From: Coriaria nepalensis
Lineage: Eukaryota > Streptophyta > Magnoliopsida > Cucurbitales > Coriariaceae
Reading direction: 5' to 3'
NCBI GenBank assembly: GCA_027186245.1
Contig: CP114496.1
Coordinates: forward strand, 5,423,501-5,487,500
Length of the DNA stretch: 64,000 bases
Below the pieces are notes generated by a model. That model made no database searches and had not been told where the DNA came from. It saw nothing but the letters and a program-made list of their open reading frames with translations. This document shows, piece by piece, positions 38,051-50,402 of this stretch. The translations under genes were made by a program, and so were the position numbers. Each line of letters begins with the position of its first letter. Positions within the stretch are counted from its first letter, which is position 1.

Positions 38051-38334
38051 ATTCAACGAATTCTATTTTCGCACTACAAACACAAGTTTTGGGCATAACT
38101 TGCACATGGCCAATGCAAGGAAACTGTGCATTAGTTTAATCTTAAAATCATTTGATAGAGTCATTTCAAGTCAATAACATATTTCAAAGCAAGTTGAACG
38201 AATTCTATTTTCGCACTACAAACACAAGTTTTGTGCATAACTTGCAAATGGTCAATGCAAGGAAAGTGTGCATTAGTTTAGCCTTAAAATCATTTGATTG
38301 AGTCATTTCAAGTCAATAACATATTTCAAAGCAA
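37908..38334. repeat. B-C-D island 3 in the type A core
   Basis: B (143 bp, extra T in the cattttgaatg stretch), C (gatagag) and D (gattgag). C lies 2,132 bp after the C of island 2, which is 15 monomers plus the two inserted bases between them. Confidence 0.85.
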
Positions 38335-39754
38335 GTTGAACGAATTCTATTTTCGCACTACAAACACAGGTTTTGGGCATAACTTGCACATGGCTATTGC
38401 AAGGAAACTGTGCATTAGTTTAATCTTAAAATCATTTGAATGAGTCATTTCAAGTCAATAACATATTTCAAAGCAAGTTGAACGAATTCTATTTTCGCAC
38501 TACAAACACAGGTTTTGGGCATAACTTGCACATGGCTATTGCAAGGAAACTGTGCATTAGTTTAATCTTAAAATCATTTGAATGAGTCATTTCAAGTCAA
38601 TAACATATTTCAAAGCAAGTTGAACGAATTCTATTTTCGCACTACAAACACAAATTTTGGGCATAACTTGCAAATGATCAATGCAAGGAAACTGTGCATT
38701 AGTTTAATCTTAAAATCATTTGAATGAGTCATTTCAAGTCAATAACATATTTCAAAGCAAGTTGAACGAATTCTATTTTCGCACTACAAACACAGGTTTT
38801 GGGCATAACTTGCACATGGCTATTGCAAGGAAACTGTGCATTAGTTTAATCTTAAAATCATTTGAATGAGTCATTTCAAGTCAATAACATATTTCAAAGC
38901 AAGTTGAACGAATTCTATTTTCGCACTACAAACACAAATTTTGGGCATAACTTGCAAATGATCAATGCAAGGAAACTGTGCATTAGTTTAATCTTAAAAT
39001 CATTTGAATGAGTCATTTCAAGTCAATAACATATTTCAAAGCAAGTTGAACGAATTCTATTTTCGCACTACAAACACAGGTTTTGGGCATAACTTGCACA
39101 TGGCTATTGCAAGGAAACGGTGCATTAGTTTAATCTTAAAATCATTTGAATGAGTCATTTCAAGTCAATAACATATTTCAAAGTAAGTTGAACGAATTCT
39201 ATTTTCGCACCACAAACACAGGTTTTGGGCATAACTTGCACATGGCTATTGCAAGGAAACTGTGCATTAGTTTAATCTTAAAATCATTTGAAAGAGTCAT
39301 TTCAAGTCAATAACATATTTCAAAGTAAGTTGAACGAATTCTATTTTCGCACCACAAACACAGGTTTTGGGCATAACTTGCACATGGCTATTGCAAGGAA
39401 ACTGTGCATTAGTTTAATCTTAAAATCATTTGAATGAGTCATTTCAAGTCAATAACATATTACAAAGCAAGTTGAACGAATTCTATTTTCGCACTACAAA
39501 CACAGGTTTTGGGCATAACCTGCACATGGCTATTGCAAGGAAACTGTGCATTAGTTTAATCTTAAAATCATTTGAATGAGTCATTTCAAGTCAATAACAT
39601 ATTTCAAAGCAAGTTGAACGAATTCTATTTTCGCACTACAAACACAGGTTTTGGGCATAACTTGCAAATGATCAATGCAAGGAAAGTGTGCATTAGTTTA
39701 GCCTTAAAATCATTTTAATGAGTCATTTCAGGTCAATAGCATATTTCATAGCAT

Positions 39755-39895
39755 ATTCAACGAATTCTATTTTCGCACTACAAACACAAGTTTTGGGCAT
39801 AACTTGCACATGGCCAATGCAAGGAAACTCTGCATTAGTTTAATCTTAAAATCATTTGAATGAGTCATTTCAAGTAATAACGTTTTTCAAAGCAA
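39755..39895. repeat. 141-bp C monomer (deletion lineage 3)
   Basis: caagtaataacg in place of caagtcaataac, a one-base loss near phase 122, with aacgttttt following. Shared with 42168-42308. Confidence 0.92.
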
Positions 39896-40179
39896 GTTGA
39901 ACGAATTCTATTTTCGCACTACAAACACAAATTTTGTGCATAACTTGCAAATGGTCAATGCAAGGAAAGTGTGCATTAGTTTAGCCTTAAAATCATTTGA
40001 ATGAGTCATTTCAAGTCAATAACATATTGCAAAGCAAGTTGAACGAATTCTATTTTCGCACTACAAACACAGGTTTTGGGCATAACTTGCACATGGCTAT
40101 TGCAAGGAAACGGTGCATTAGTTTAACCTTAAAATCATTTGAATGAGTCATTTCAGGTCAATAACTTATTTCAAAGCAA

Positions 40180-40889
40180 GTTGAACGAATTCTATTTTCG
40201 CACTACAAACACAGGATTTGGGCATACCTTGCAAATGATCAATGCAACGAAAGTGTGCATTAGTTTAGCCTTAAAATCATTTGAATGAGTCATTTTAAGT
40301 CAATAACATATTACAAAGCAAGTTGAACGAATTCTATTTTCGCACTACAAACACAGGTTTTGGGCATAACCTGCACATGGCTATTGCAAGGAAACTGTGC
40401 ATTAGTTTAATCTTAAAATCATTTGAATGAGTCATTTCAAGTCAATAACATATTTCAAAGCAAGTTGAATGAATTCTATTTTCGCACTACAAACACAGGT
40501 TTTGGGCATAACTTGCAAATGATCAATGCAAGGAAAGTGTGCATTAGTTTAGCCTTAAAATCATTTTAATGAGTCATTTCAGGTCAATAGCATATTTCAT
40601 AGCATATTCAACGAATTCTATTTTCGCACTACAAACACAAGTTTTGGGCATAACTTGCACATGGCCAATGCAAGGAAACTGTGCATTAGTTTAATCTTAA
40701 AATCATTTGAATGAGTCATTTCAAGTCAATAACGTATTTCAAAGCAAGTTGAACGAATTCTATTTTCGCACTACAAACACAAATTTTGTGCATAACTTGC
40801 AAATGGTCAATGCAAGGAAAGTGTGCATTAGTTTAGCCTTAAAATCATTTGAATGAGTCATTTCAAGTCAATAACATATTGCAAAGCAA
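40180..40889. repeat. E-A-B-C-D five-monomer module, copy 1 of 4
   Basis: E, A (cataacctgc), B (cattttaatgag, caatagcat, catattc), C and D. The same module recurs at 42593-43302, 56795-57504 and 59494-60203. It lies inside three different longer repeats, so it predates them. Confidence 0.88.
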
Positions 40890-41315
40890 GTTGAACGAAT
40901 TCTATTTTCGCACTACAAACACAGGTTTTGGGCATAACTTGCACATGGCTATTGCAAGGAAACTGTGCATTAGTTTAATCTTAAAATCATTTGAATGAGT
41001 CATTTCAAGTCAATAACATATTTCAAAGCAAGTTGAACGAATTCTATTTTCGCACTACAAACACAGGTTTTGGGCATAACTTGCACATGGCTATTGCAAG
41101 GAAACTGTGCATTAGTTTAATCTTAAAATCATTTGAATGAGTCATTTCAAGTCAATAACATATTTCAAAGCAAGTTGAACGAATTCTATTTTCGCACTAC
41201 AAACACAGGTTTTGGGCATAACTTGCACATGGCTATTGCAAGGAAACTGTGCATTAGTTTAATCTTAAAATCATTTGAATGAGTCATTTCAAGTCAATAA
41301 CATATTTCAAAGCAA

Positions 41316-43586
41316 GTTGAACGAATTCTATTTTCGCACTACAAACACAAATTTTGGGCATAACTTGCAAATGATCAATGCAAGGAAACTGTGCATTAGT
41401 TTAATCTTAAAATCATTTGAATGAGTCATTTCAAGTCAATAACATATTTCAAAGCAAGTTGAACGAATTCTATTTTCGCACTACAAACACAGGTTTTGGG
41501 CATAACTTGCACATGGCTATTGCAAGGAAACGGTGCATTAGTTTAATCTTAAAATCATTTGAATGAGTCATTTCAAGTCAATAACATATTTCAAAGTAAG
41601 TTGAACGAATTCTATTTTCGCACCACAAACACAGGTTTTGGGCATAACTTGCACATGGCTATTGCAAAGAAACTGTGCATTAGTTTAATCTTAAAATCAT
41701 TTGAATGAGTCATTTCAAGTCAATAACATATTTCAAAGTAAGTTGAACGAATTCTATTTTCGCACCACAAACACAGGTTTTGGGCATAACTTGCACATGG
41801 CTATTGCAAGGAAACTGTGCATTAGTTTAATCTTAAAATCATTTGAATGAGTCATTTCAAGTCAATAACATATTACAAAGCAAGTTGAACGAATTCTATT
41901 TTCGCACTACAAACACAGGTTTTGGGCATAACCTGCACATGGCTATTGCAAGGAAACTGTGCATTAGTTTAATCTTAAAATCATTTGAATGAGTCATTTC
42001 AAGTCAATAACATATTTCAAAGCAAGTTGAACGAATTCTATTTTCGCACTACAAACACAGGTTTTGGGCATAACTTGCAAATGATCAATGCAAGGAAAGT
42101 GTGCATTAGTTTAGCCTTAAAATCATTTTAATGAGTCATTTCAGGTCAATAGCATATTTCATAGCATATTCAACGAATTCTATTTTCGCACTACAAACAC
42201 AAGTTTTGGGCATAACTTGCACATGGCCAATGCAAGGAAACTGTGCATTAGTTTAATCTTAAAATCATTTGAATGAGTCATTTCAAGTAATAACGTTTTT
42301 CAAAGCAAGTTGAACGAATTCTATTTTCGCACTACAAACACAAATTTTGTGCATAACTTGCAAATGGTCAATGCAAGGAAAGTGTGCATTAGTTTAGCCT
42401 TAAAATCATTTGAATGAGTCATTTCAAGTCAATAACATATTGCAAAGCAAGTTGAACGAATTCTATTTTCGCACTACAAACACAGGTTTTGGGCATAACT
42501 TGCACATGGCTATTGCAAGGAAACTGTGCATTAGTTTAACCTTAAAATCATTTGAATGAGTCATTTCAGGTCAATAACTTATTTCAAAGCAAGTTGAACG
42601 AATTCTATTTTCGCACTACAAACACAGGATTTGGGCATACCTTGCAAATGATCAATGCAACGAAAGTGTGCATTAGTTTAGCCTTAAAATCATTTGAATG
42701 AGTCATTTTAAGTCAATAACATATTACAAAGCAAGTTGAACGAATTCTATTTTCGCACTACAAACACAGGTTTTGGGCATAACCTGCACATGGCTATTGC
42801 AAGGAAACTGTGCATTAGTTTAATCTTAAAATCATTTGAATGAGTCATTTCAAGTCAATAACATATTTCAAAGCAAGTTGAATGAATTCTATTTTCGCAC
42901 TACAAACACAGGTTTTGGGCATAACTTGCAAATGATCAATGCAAGGAAAGTGTGCATTAGTTTAGCCTTAAAATCATTTTAATGAGTCATTTCAGGTCAA
43001 TAGCATATTTCATAGCATATTCAACGAATTCTATTTTCGCACTACAAACACAAGTTTTGGGCATAACTTGCACATGGCCAATGCAAGGAAACTGTGCATT
43101 AGTTTAATCTTAAAATCATTTGAATGAGTCATTTCAAGTCAATAATGTATTTCAAAGCAAGTTGAACGAATTCTATTTTCGCACTACAAACACAAATTTT
43201 GTGCATAACTTGCAAATGGTCAATGCAAGGAAAGTGTGCATTAGTTTAGCCTTAAAATCATTTGAATGAGTCATTTCAAGTCAATAACATATTGCAAAGC
43301 AAGTTGAACGAATTCTATTTTCGCACTACAAACACAGGTTTTGGGCATAACTTGCACATGGCTATTGCAAGGAAACTGTGCATTAGTTTAATCTTAAAAT
43401 CATTTGAATGAGTCATTTCAAGTCAATAACATATTTCAAAGCAAGTTGAACGAAATCTATTTTCGCACTACAAACACAGGTTTTGGGCATAACTTGCACA
43501 TGGCTATTGCAAGGAAACTGTGCATTAGTTTAATCTTGAAATCATTTGAATGAGTCATTTCAAGTCAATAACATATTTCAAAACAA
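41316..43586. repeat. 17-monomer HOR, copy 2 (16 monomers shared)
   Basis: Repeats copy 1 at an offset of 2,413 bp, including aaacggtgc (about 41,529), the 141-bp C at 42168 and E at 42593. The seventeenth position differs, so the match ends at 43586. Confidence 0.92.
42168..42308. repeat. 141-bp C monomer (deletion lineage 3)
   Basis: Same caagtaataacgttttt as at 39755, 2,413 bp later, in copy 2 of the 17-monomer HOR. Confidence 0.92.
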
Positions 43587-44154
43587 GTTGAACGAATTCT
43601 ATTTTCGCACTACAAACACAGGTTTTGGCCATAACTTGCAAATGATCAATGCAAGGAAACTGTGCATTAGTTTAATCTTAAAATCATTTGAATGAGTCAT
43701 TTCAAGTCAATAACATATTTCAAAGCAAGTTGAACGAATTCTATTTTCGCACTACAAACACAGGTTTTAGGCATAACTTGCAAATGATCCATGCAAGGAA
43801 AGTGTGCATTAGTTTAACCTTAAAATCATTTGAATGAGTCATTTCAGGTCAATAACATATTTCAAAGCAAGTTGAACGAATTCTATTTTCGCACTACAAA
43901 CACAGATTTTGGGCATAACTTGCACATGGCTATTGCAAGGAAACTGTGCATTAGTTTAATCTTAAAACCATTTGAATGAGTCATTTCAAGTCAATAACAT
44001 ATTTCAAAGCAAGTTGAACGAATTCTATTTTCGCACTACAAACACAGGTTTTGGGCATAACTTGCAAATGATCAATGCAAGGAAAGTGTGCATTAGTTTA
44101 ACCTTAAAATCATTTGAATGAGTCATTTCAGGTCAATAACATATTTCGAAGCAA
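42877..44154. repeat. Nine-monomer duplication at offset 3,550 bp, left copy
   Basis: Starts with B (gaatgaattc, cattttaatgag), C, D, A, A (cttgaaatc) and continues through ttttggccat and gatccatgc variants. The marker cttgaaatc lies at 43538 and 47088, 25 monomers apart. Confidence 0.92.
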
Positions 44155-44580
44155 GTTGAACGAATTCTATTTTCGCACTACAAACACAGGTTTTGGGCAT
44201 AACTTGCAAATGATCAATGCAAGGAAAGTGTGCATTAGTTTAACCTTAAAATCATTTGAATGAGTCATTTCAGGTCAATAACATATTTCATAGCATATTC
44301 AACGTATTCTATTTTCGCACTACAAACACAAGTTTTGGGCATAACTTGCACATGGCCAATGCAAGGAAACTGTGCATTAGTTTAATCTTAAAATCATTTG
44401 AATGAGTCATTTCAAGTCAATAACATATTTCAAAGCAAGTTGAACGAATTCTATTTTCGCACTACAAACACAAATTTTGTGGATAACTTTCAAATGGTCA
44501 ATGCAAGGAAAGTGTGCATTAGTTTAGCCTTAAAATCATTTGAATGAGTCATTTCAAGTCAATAACATATTTCAAAGCAA

Positions 44581-46426
44581 GTTGAACGAATTCTATTTTC
44601 GCACTACAAACACAAATTTTGTGGATAACTTGCAAATGGTCAATGCAAGGAAAGTGTGCATTAGTTTAGCCTTAAAATCATTTGAATGAGTCATTTCAAG
44701 TCAATAACATATTTCAAAGCAAGTTGAACGAATTCTATTTTCGCACTACAAACACAGGTTTTGGGCATAACTTGCACATGGCTATTGCAAGGAAACTGTG
44801 CATTAGTTTAATCTTAAAACCATTTGAATGAGTCATTTCAAGTCAATAACATATTTCAAAGCAAGTTGAACGAATTCTATTTTCGCACTACAAACACAGG
44901 TTTTGGGCATAACTTGCAAATGATCAATGCAAGGAAAGTGTGCATTAGTTTAACCTTAAAATCATTTGAATGAGTCATTTCAGGTCAATAACATATTTCG
45001 AAGCAAGTCGAACGAATTCTATTTTCGCACTACAAACACAGGTTTTGGGCATAACTTGCAAATGATCAATGCAAGGAAAGTGTGCATTAGTTTAACCTTA
45101 AAATCATTTGCATGAGTCATTTCAGGTCAATAACATATTTCATAGCATATTCAACGAATTCTATTTTCGCACTACAAAGACAAGTTTTGTGCATAACTTG
45201 CAAATGGTCAATGCAAGGAAACTGTGCATTAGTTTAATCTTAAAATCATTTGAATGAGTCATTTCAAGGCAATAACATATTTCAAAGCAAGTTGAACGAA
45301 TTCTATTTTCGCACTACAAACACAGGTTTTGGGCATAACTTGCAAATGATCAATGCAAGGAAAGTGTGCATGAGTTTAACCTTAAAATCATCTGAATGAG
45401 TCATTTCAGGTCAATAACATATTTCAAAGCAAGTTGAACGAATTCTATTTTCGCACTACAAACACAGGTTTTGGGCATAACTTGCAAATGATCAATGCAA
45501 GGAAAGTGTGCATTAGTTTAAGCTTAAAATCATTTGAATGAGTCATTTCAGGTCAATAACTTATTTCAAAGCAAGTTGAACGAATTCTATTTTCGCACTA
45601 CAAACACAGGTTTTGGGCATACCTTGCAAATGATCAATGCAACGAAAGTGTGCATTAGTTTAGCCTTAAAATCATTTGAATGAGTCATTTTAAGTCAATA
45701 ACATATTACAAAGCAAGTTGAACGAATTCTATTTTCGCACTACAAACACAGGTTTTGGCCATAACTTGCACATGGCTATTGCAAGGAAACTGTGCCTTAG
45801 TTTAATCTTAAAATCATTTGAATGAGTCATTTCAAGTCAATAACATATTTCAAAGCAAGTTGAACGAATTCTATTTTCGCACTACAAACACAAGTTTTGT
45901 GCATAACTTGCAAATGGTCAATGCAAGGAAAGTGTGCATTAGTTTAGCCTTAAAATCATTTGATTGAGTCATTTCAAGTCAATAACATATGTCAAAGGAA
46001 GTTGAACGAATTCTATTTTCGCACTACAAACATAGGTTTTGGGCATAACTTGCACATGGCTATTGCAAGGAAACTGTGCATTAGTTTAATCTTAAAATCA
46101 TTTGAATGAGTCATTTCAAGTCAATAACATATTTCAAAGCAAGTTGAACGAATTCTCTTTTCGCACTACAAACACAGGTTTTGGGCATAACTTGCACATG
46201 GCTATTGCAAGGAAACTGTGCATTACTTTAATCTTAAAATCATTTGAATGAGTCATTTCAAGTCAATAACATATTTCAAAGCAAGTTGAACGAATTCTAT
46301 TTTCGCACTACAAACACAGGTTTTGGGCATAACTTGCACATGGCTATTGCAAGGAAACTGTGCATTACTTTAATCTTAAAATGATTTGAATTAGTCATTT
46401 CAAGTCAATAACATATTTCAAAGCAA
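44581..46426. repeat. 13-monomer duplication at offset 3,266 bp, left copy
   Basis: D (gtggataac), A, B (ttcgaag), B, a C/D mosaic (caaagacaag at 45179), B (catgagttt), B (agctt), E-like, A (ggccat, gtgccttag), D (atatgtcaaagg), A (cataggtt), A (tctcttttcg) and A (aaatgatttgaattag). Confidence 0.92.
45291..46142. repeat. Six-monomer cassette 2, copy 1 of 4
   Basis: B (catgagttt), B (acttattt), E-like (aggttttgggcatacc), A (ggccat, gtgccttag), D (gattgag, atatgtcaaagg) and A (cataggtt); 852 bp. Other copies are 48557-49408, 60488-61339 and 62193-63044. Confidence 0.9.
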
Positions 46427-47704
46427 GTTGAATGAATTCTATTTTCGCACTACAAACACAGGTTTTGGGCATAACTTGCAAATGATCAATGCAAGGAAAG
46501 TGTGCATTAGTTTAGCCTTAAAATCATTTTAATGAGTCATTTCAGGTCAATAGCATATTTCATAGCATATTCAACGAATTCTATTTTCGCACTACAAACA
46601 CAAGTTTTGGGCATAACTTGCACATGGCCAATGCAAGGAAACTGTGCATTAGTTTAATCTTAAAATCATTTGAATGAGTCATTTCAAGTCAATAACGTAT
46701 TTCAAAGCAAGTTGAACGAATTCTATTTTCGCACTACAAACACAAATTTTGTGCATAACTTGCAAATGGTCAATGCAAGGAAAGTGTGCATTAGTTTAGC
46801 CTTAAAATCATTTGAATGAGTCATTTCAAGTCAATAACATATTGCAAAGCAAGTTGAACGAATTCTATTTTCGCACTACAAACACAGGTTTTGGGCATAA
46901 CTTGCACATGGCTATTGCAAGGAAACTGTGCATTAGTTTAATCTTAAAATCATTTGAATGAGTCATTTCAAGTCAATAACATATTTCAAAGCAAGTTGAA
47001 CGAATTCTATTTTCGCACTACAAACACAGGTTTTGGGCATAACTTGCACATGGCTATTGCAAGGAAACTGTGCATTAGTTTAATCTTGAAATCATTTGAA
47101 TGAGTCATTTCAAGTCAATAACATATTTCAAAACAAGTTGAACGAATTCTATTTTCGCACTACAAACACAGGTTTTGGCCATAACTTGCAAATGATCAAT
47201 GCAAGGAAACTGTGCATTAGTTTAATCTTAAAATCATTTGAATGAGTCATTTCAAGTCAATAACATATTTCAAAGCAAGTTGAACGAATTCTATTTTCGC
47301 ACTACAAACACAGGTTTTAGGCATAACTTGCAAATGATCCATGCAAGGAAAGTGTGCATTAGTTTAACCTTAAAATCATTTGAATGAGTCATTTCAGGTC
47401 AATAACATATTTCAAAGCAAGTTGAACGAATTCTATTTTCGCACTACAAACACAGGTTTTGGGCATAACTTGCACATGGCTATTGCAAGGAAACTGTGCA
47501 TTAGTTTAATCTTAAAACAATTTGAATGAGTCATTTCAAGTCAATAACATATTTCAAAGCAAGTTGAACGAATTCTATTTTCGCACTACAAACACAGGTT
47601 TTGGGCATAACTTGCAAATGATCAATGCAAGGAAAGTGTGCATTAGTTTAACCTTAAAATCATTTGAATGAGTCATTTCAGGTCAATAACATATTTCGAA
47701 GCAA
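46427..47704. repeat. Nine-monomer duplication at offset 3,550 bp, right copy
   Basis: Same order and markers as 42877-44154. The right copy keeps EcoRI where the left has gaaatc at about 43,452. Confidence 0.92.
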
Positions 47705-47846
47705 GTTGAACGAATTCTATTTTCGCACTACAAACACATGTTTTGGGCATAACTTGCAAATGATCAATGCAAGGAAAGTGTGCATTAGTTTAACCTTAAA
47801 ATCATTTGAATGAGTCATTTCAAGTCAATAACATATTTCAAAGCAA

Positions 47847-49692
47847 GTTGAACGAATTCTATTTTCGCACTACAAACACAAATTTTGTGGATAACTTGCA
47901 AATGGTCAATGCAAGGAAAGTGTGCATTAGTTTAGCCTTAAAATCATTTGAATGAGTCATTTCAAGTCAATAACATATTTCAAAGCAAGTTGAACGAATT
48001 CTATTTTCGCACTACAAACACAGGTTTTGGGCATAACTTGCACATGGCTATTGCAAGGAAACTGTGCATTAGTTTAATCTTAAAACCATTTGAATGAGTC
48101 ATTTCAAGTCAATAACATATTTCAAAGCAAGTTGAACGAATTCTATTTTCGCACTACAAACACAGGTTTTGGGCATAACTTGCAAATGATCAATGCAAGG
48201 AAAGTGTGCATTAGTTTAACCTTAAAATCATTTGAATGAGTCATTTCAGGTCAATAACATATTTCGAAGCAAGTCGAACGAATTCTATTTTCGCACTACA
48301 AACACAGGTTTTGGGCATAACTTGCAAATGATCAATGCAAGGAAAGTGTGCATTAGTTTAACCTTAAAATCATTTGAATGAGTCATTTCAGGTCAATAAC
48401 ATATTTCATAGCATATTCAACGAATTCTATTTTCGCACTACAAAGACAAGTTTTGTGCATAACTTGCAAATGGTCAATGCAAGGAAACTGTGCATTAGTT
48501 TAATCTTAAAATCATTTGAATGAGTCATTTCAAGGCAATAACATATTTCAAAGCAAGTTGAACGAATTCTATTTTCGCACTACAAACACAGGTTTTGGGC
48601 ATAACTTGCAAATGATCAATGCAAGGAAAGTGTGCATGAGTTTAACCTTAAAATCATCTGAATGAGTCATTTCAGGTCAATAACATATTTCAAAGCAAGT
48701 TGAACGAATTCTATTTTCGCACTACAAACACAGGTTTTGGGCATAACTTGCAAATGATCAATGCAAGGAAAGTGTGCATTAGTTTAAGCTTAAAATCATT
48801 TGAATGAGTCATTTCAGGTCAATAACTTATTTCAAAGCAAGTTGAACGAATTCTATTTTCGCACTACAAACACAGGATTTGGGCATACCTTGCAAATGAT
48901 CAATGCAACGAAAGTGTGCATTAGTTTAGCCTTAAAATCATTTGAATGAGTCATTTTAAGTCAATAACATATTACAAAGCAAGTTGAACGAATTCTATTT
49001 TCGCACTACAAACACAGGTTTTGGCCATAACTTGCACATGGCTATTGCAAGGAAACTGTGCCTTAGTTTAATCTTAAAATCATTTGAATGAGTCATTTCA
49101 AGTCAATAACATATTTCAAAGCAAGTTGAACGAATTCTATTTTCGCACTACAAACACAAGTTTTGTGCATAACTTGCAAATGGTCAATGCAAGGAAAGTG
49201 TGCATTAGTTTAGCCTTAAAACCATTTGATTGAGTCATTTCAAGTCAATAACATATGTCAAAGGAAGTTGAACGAATTCTATTTTCGCACTACAAACATA
49301 GGTTTTGGGCATAACTTGCACATGGCTATTGCAAGGAAACTGTGCATTAGTTTAATCTTAAAATCATTTGAATGAGTCATTTCAAGTCAATAACATATTT
49401 CAAAGCAAGTTGAACGAATTCTCTTTTCGCACTACAAACACAGGTTTTGGGCATAACTTGCACATGGCTATTGCAAGGAAACTGTGCATTACTTTAATCT
49501 TAAAATCATTTGAATGAGTCATTTCAGGTCAATAACATATTTCAAAGCAAGTTGAACGAATTCTATTTTCGCACTACAAACACAGGTTTTGGGCATAACT
49601 TGCACATGGCTATTGCAAGGAAACTGTGCATTACTTTAATCTTAAAATGATTTGAATTAGTCATTTCAAGTCAATAACATATTTCAAAGCAA
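47847..49692. repeat. 13-monomer duplication at offset 3,266 bp, right copy
   Basis: Same order and markers as 44581-46426 (caaagacaag at 48445, atatgtcaaagg at 49257). The drop from 3,550 to 3,266 bp means two monomers are missing between the two duplicated parts on this side. Confidence 0.92.
48557..49408. repeat. Six-monomer cassette 2, copy 2 of 4
   Basis: Same order as 45291-46142 and part of the 3,266-bp duplication. E here has the standard aggattt. D has aaaaccatttgattgag. Confidence 0.9.
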
Positions 49693-50402
49693 GTTGAATG
49701 AATTCTATTTTCGCACTACAAACACAGGTTTTGGGCATAACTTGCAAATGATCAATGCAAGGAAAGTGTGCATTAGTTTAAGCTTAAAATCATTTGAATG
49801 AGTCATTTCAGGTCAATAACTTATTTCAAAGCAAGTTGAACGAATTCTATTTTCGCACTACAAACACAGGATTTGGGCATACCTTGCAAATGATCAATGC
49901 AACGAAAGTGTGCATTAGTTTAGCCTTAAAATCATTTGAATGAGTCATTTTAAGTCAATAACATATTACAAAGCAAGTTGAACGAATTCTATTTTCGCAC
50001 TACAAACACAGGTTTTGGCCATAACTTGCACATGGCTATTGCAAGGAAACTGTGCCTTAGTTTAATCTTAAAATCATTTGAATGAGTCATTTCAAGTCAA
50101 TAACATATTTCAAAGCAAGTTGAACGAATTCTCTTTTCGCACTACAAACACAGGTTTTGGGCATAACTTGCACATGGCTATTGCAAGGAAACTGTGCATT
50201 ACTTTAATCTTAAAATCATTTGAATGAGTCATTTCAAGTCAATAACATATTTCAAAGCAAGTTGAACGAATTCTATTTTCGCACTACAAACACAGGTTTT
50301 GGGCATAACTTGCACATGGCTATTGCAAGGAAACTGTGCATTACTTTAATCTTAAAATGATTTGAATTAGTCATTTCAAGTCAATAACATATTTCAAAGC
50401 AA

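Larger units (their letters stand above)
27400..39612. repeat. Block 7: homogeneous type A core
   Basis: Type A monomers dominate and many look identical to the consensus or differ at one or two positions. Nine of the ten F monomers start here. A linked pair of variants, aaagtaag followed in the next monomer by cgcaccac, recurs about two dozen times and is almost confined to this block and its right edge. Three B-C-D islands interrupt the A run at 32370-32794, 35777-36203 and 37908-38334, all with gatagag in the C monomer. The low divergence suggests the most recent amplification in the window. Confidence 0.88.
38903..41315. repeat. 17-monomer HOR (2,413 bp), copy 1
   Basis: Starts with F. 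It then runs through A (aaacggtgc), two cgcaccac A monomers, A (cataacctgc), B (cattttaatgag), C (141 bp), D, an A/B mosaic (acttattt) and E. The order A (cataacctgc), B, C, D, A, A, A closes the unit. Copy 2 begins with F at 41316. Confidence 0.92.
27826..41883. repeat. Zone of linked aaagtaag / cgcaccac variants
   Basis: A monomer ending aaagtaag (phase 140 C-to-T) is followed by one with cgcaccac (phase 25 T-to-C) about two dozen times, from 27826 to the last at 41742. The two changes sit about 27 bases apart across a monomer border and nearly always travel together. Earlier aaagtaag copies (for example before 4117 and 8092) are followed by cactac. One decoupled cgcaccac follows aaagcaag near 28,697 and another near 60,082. 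Confidence 0.85.
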
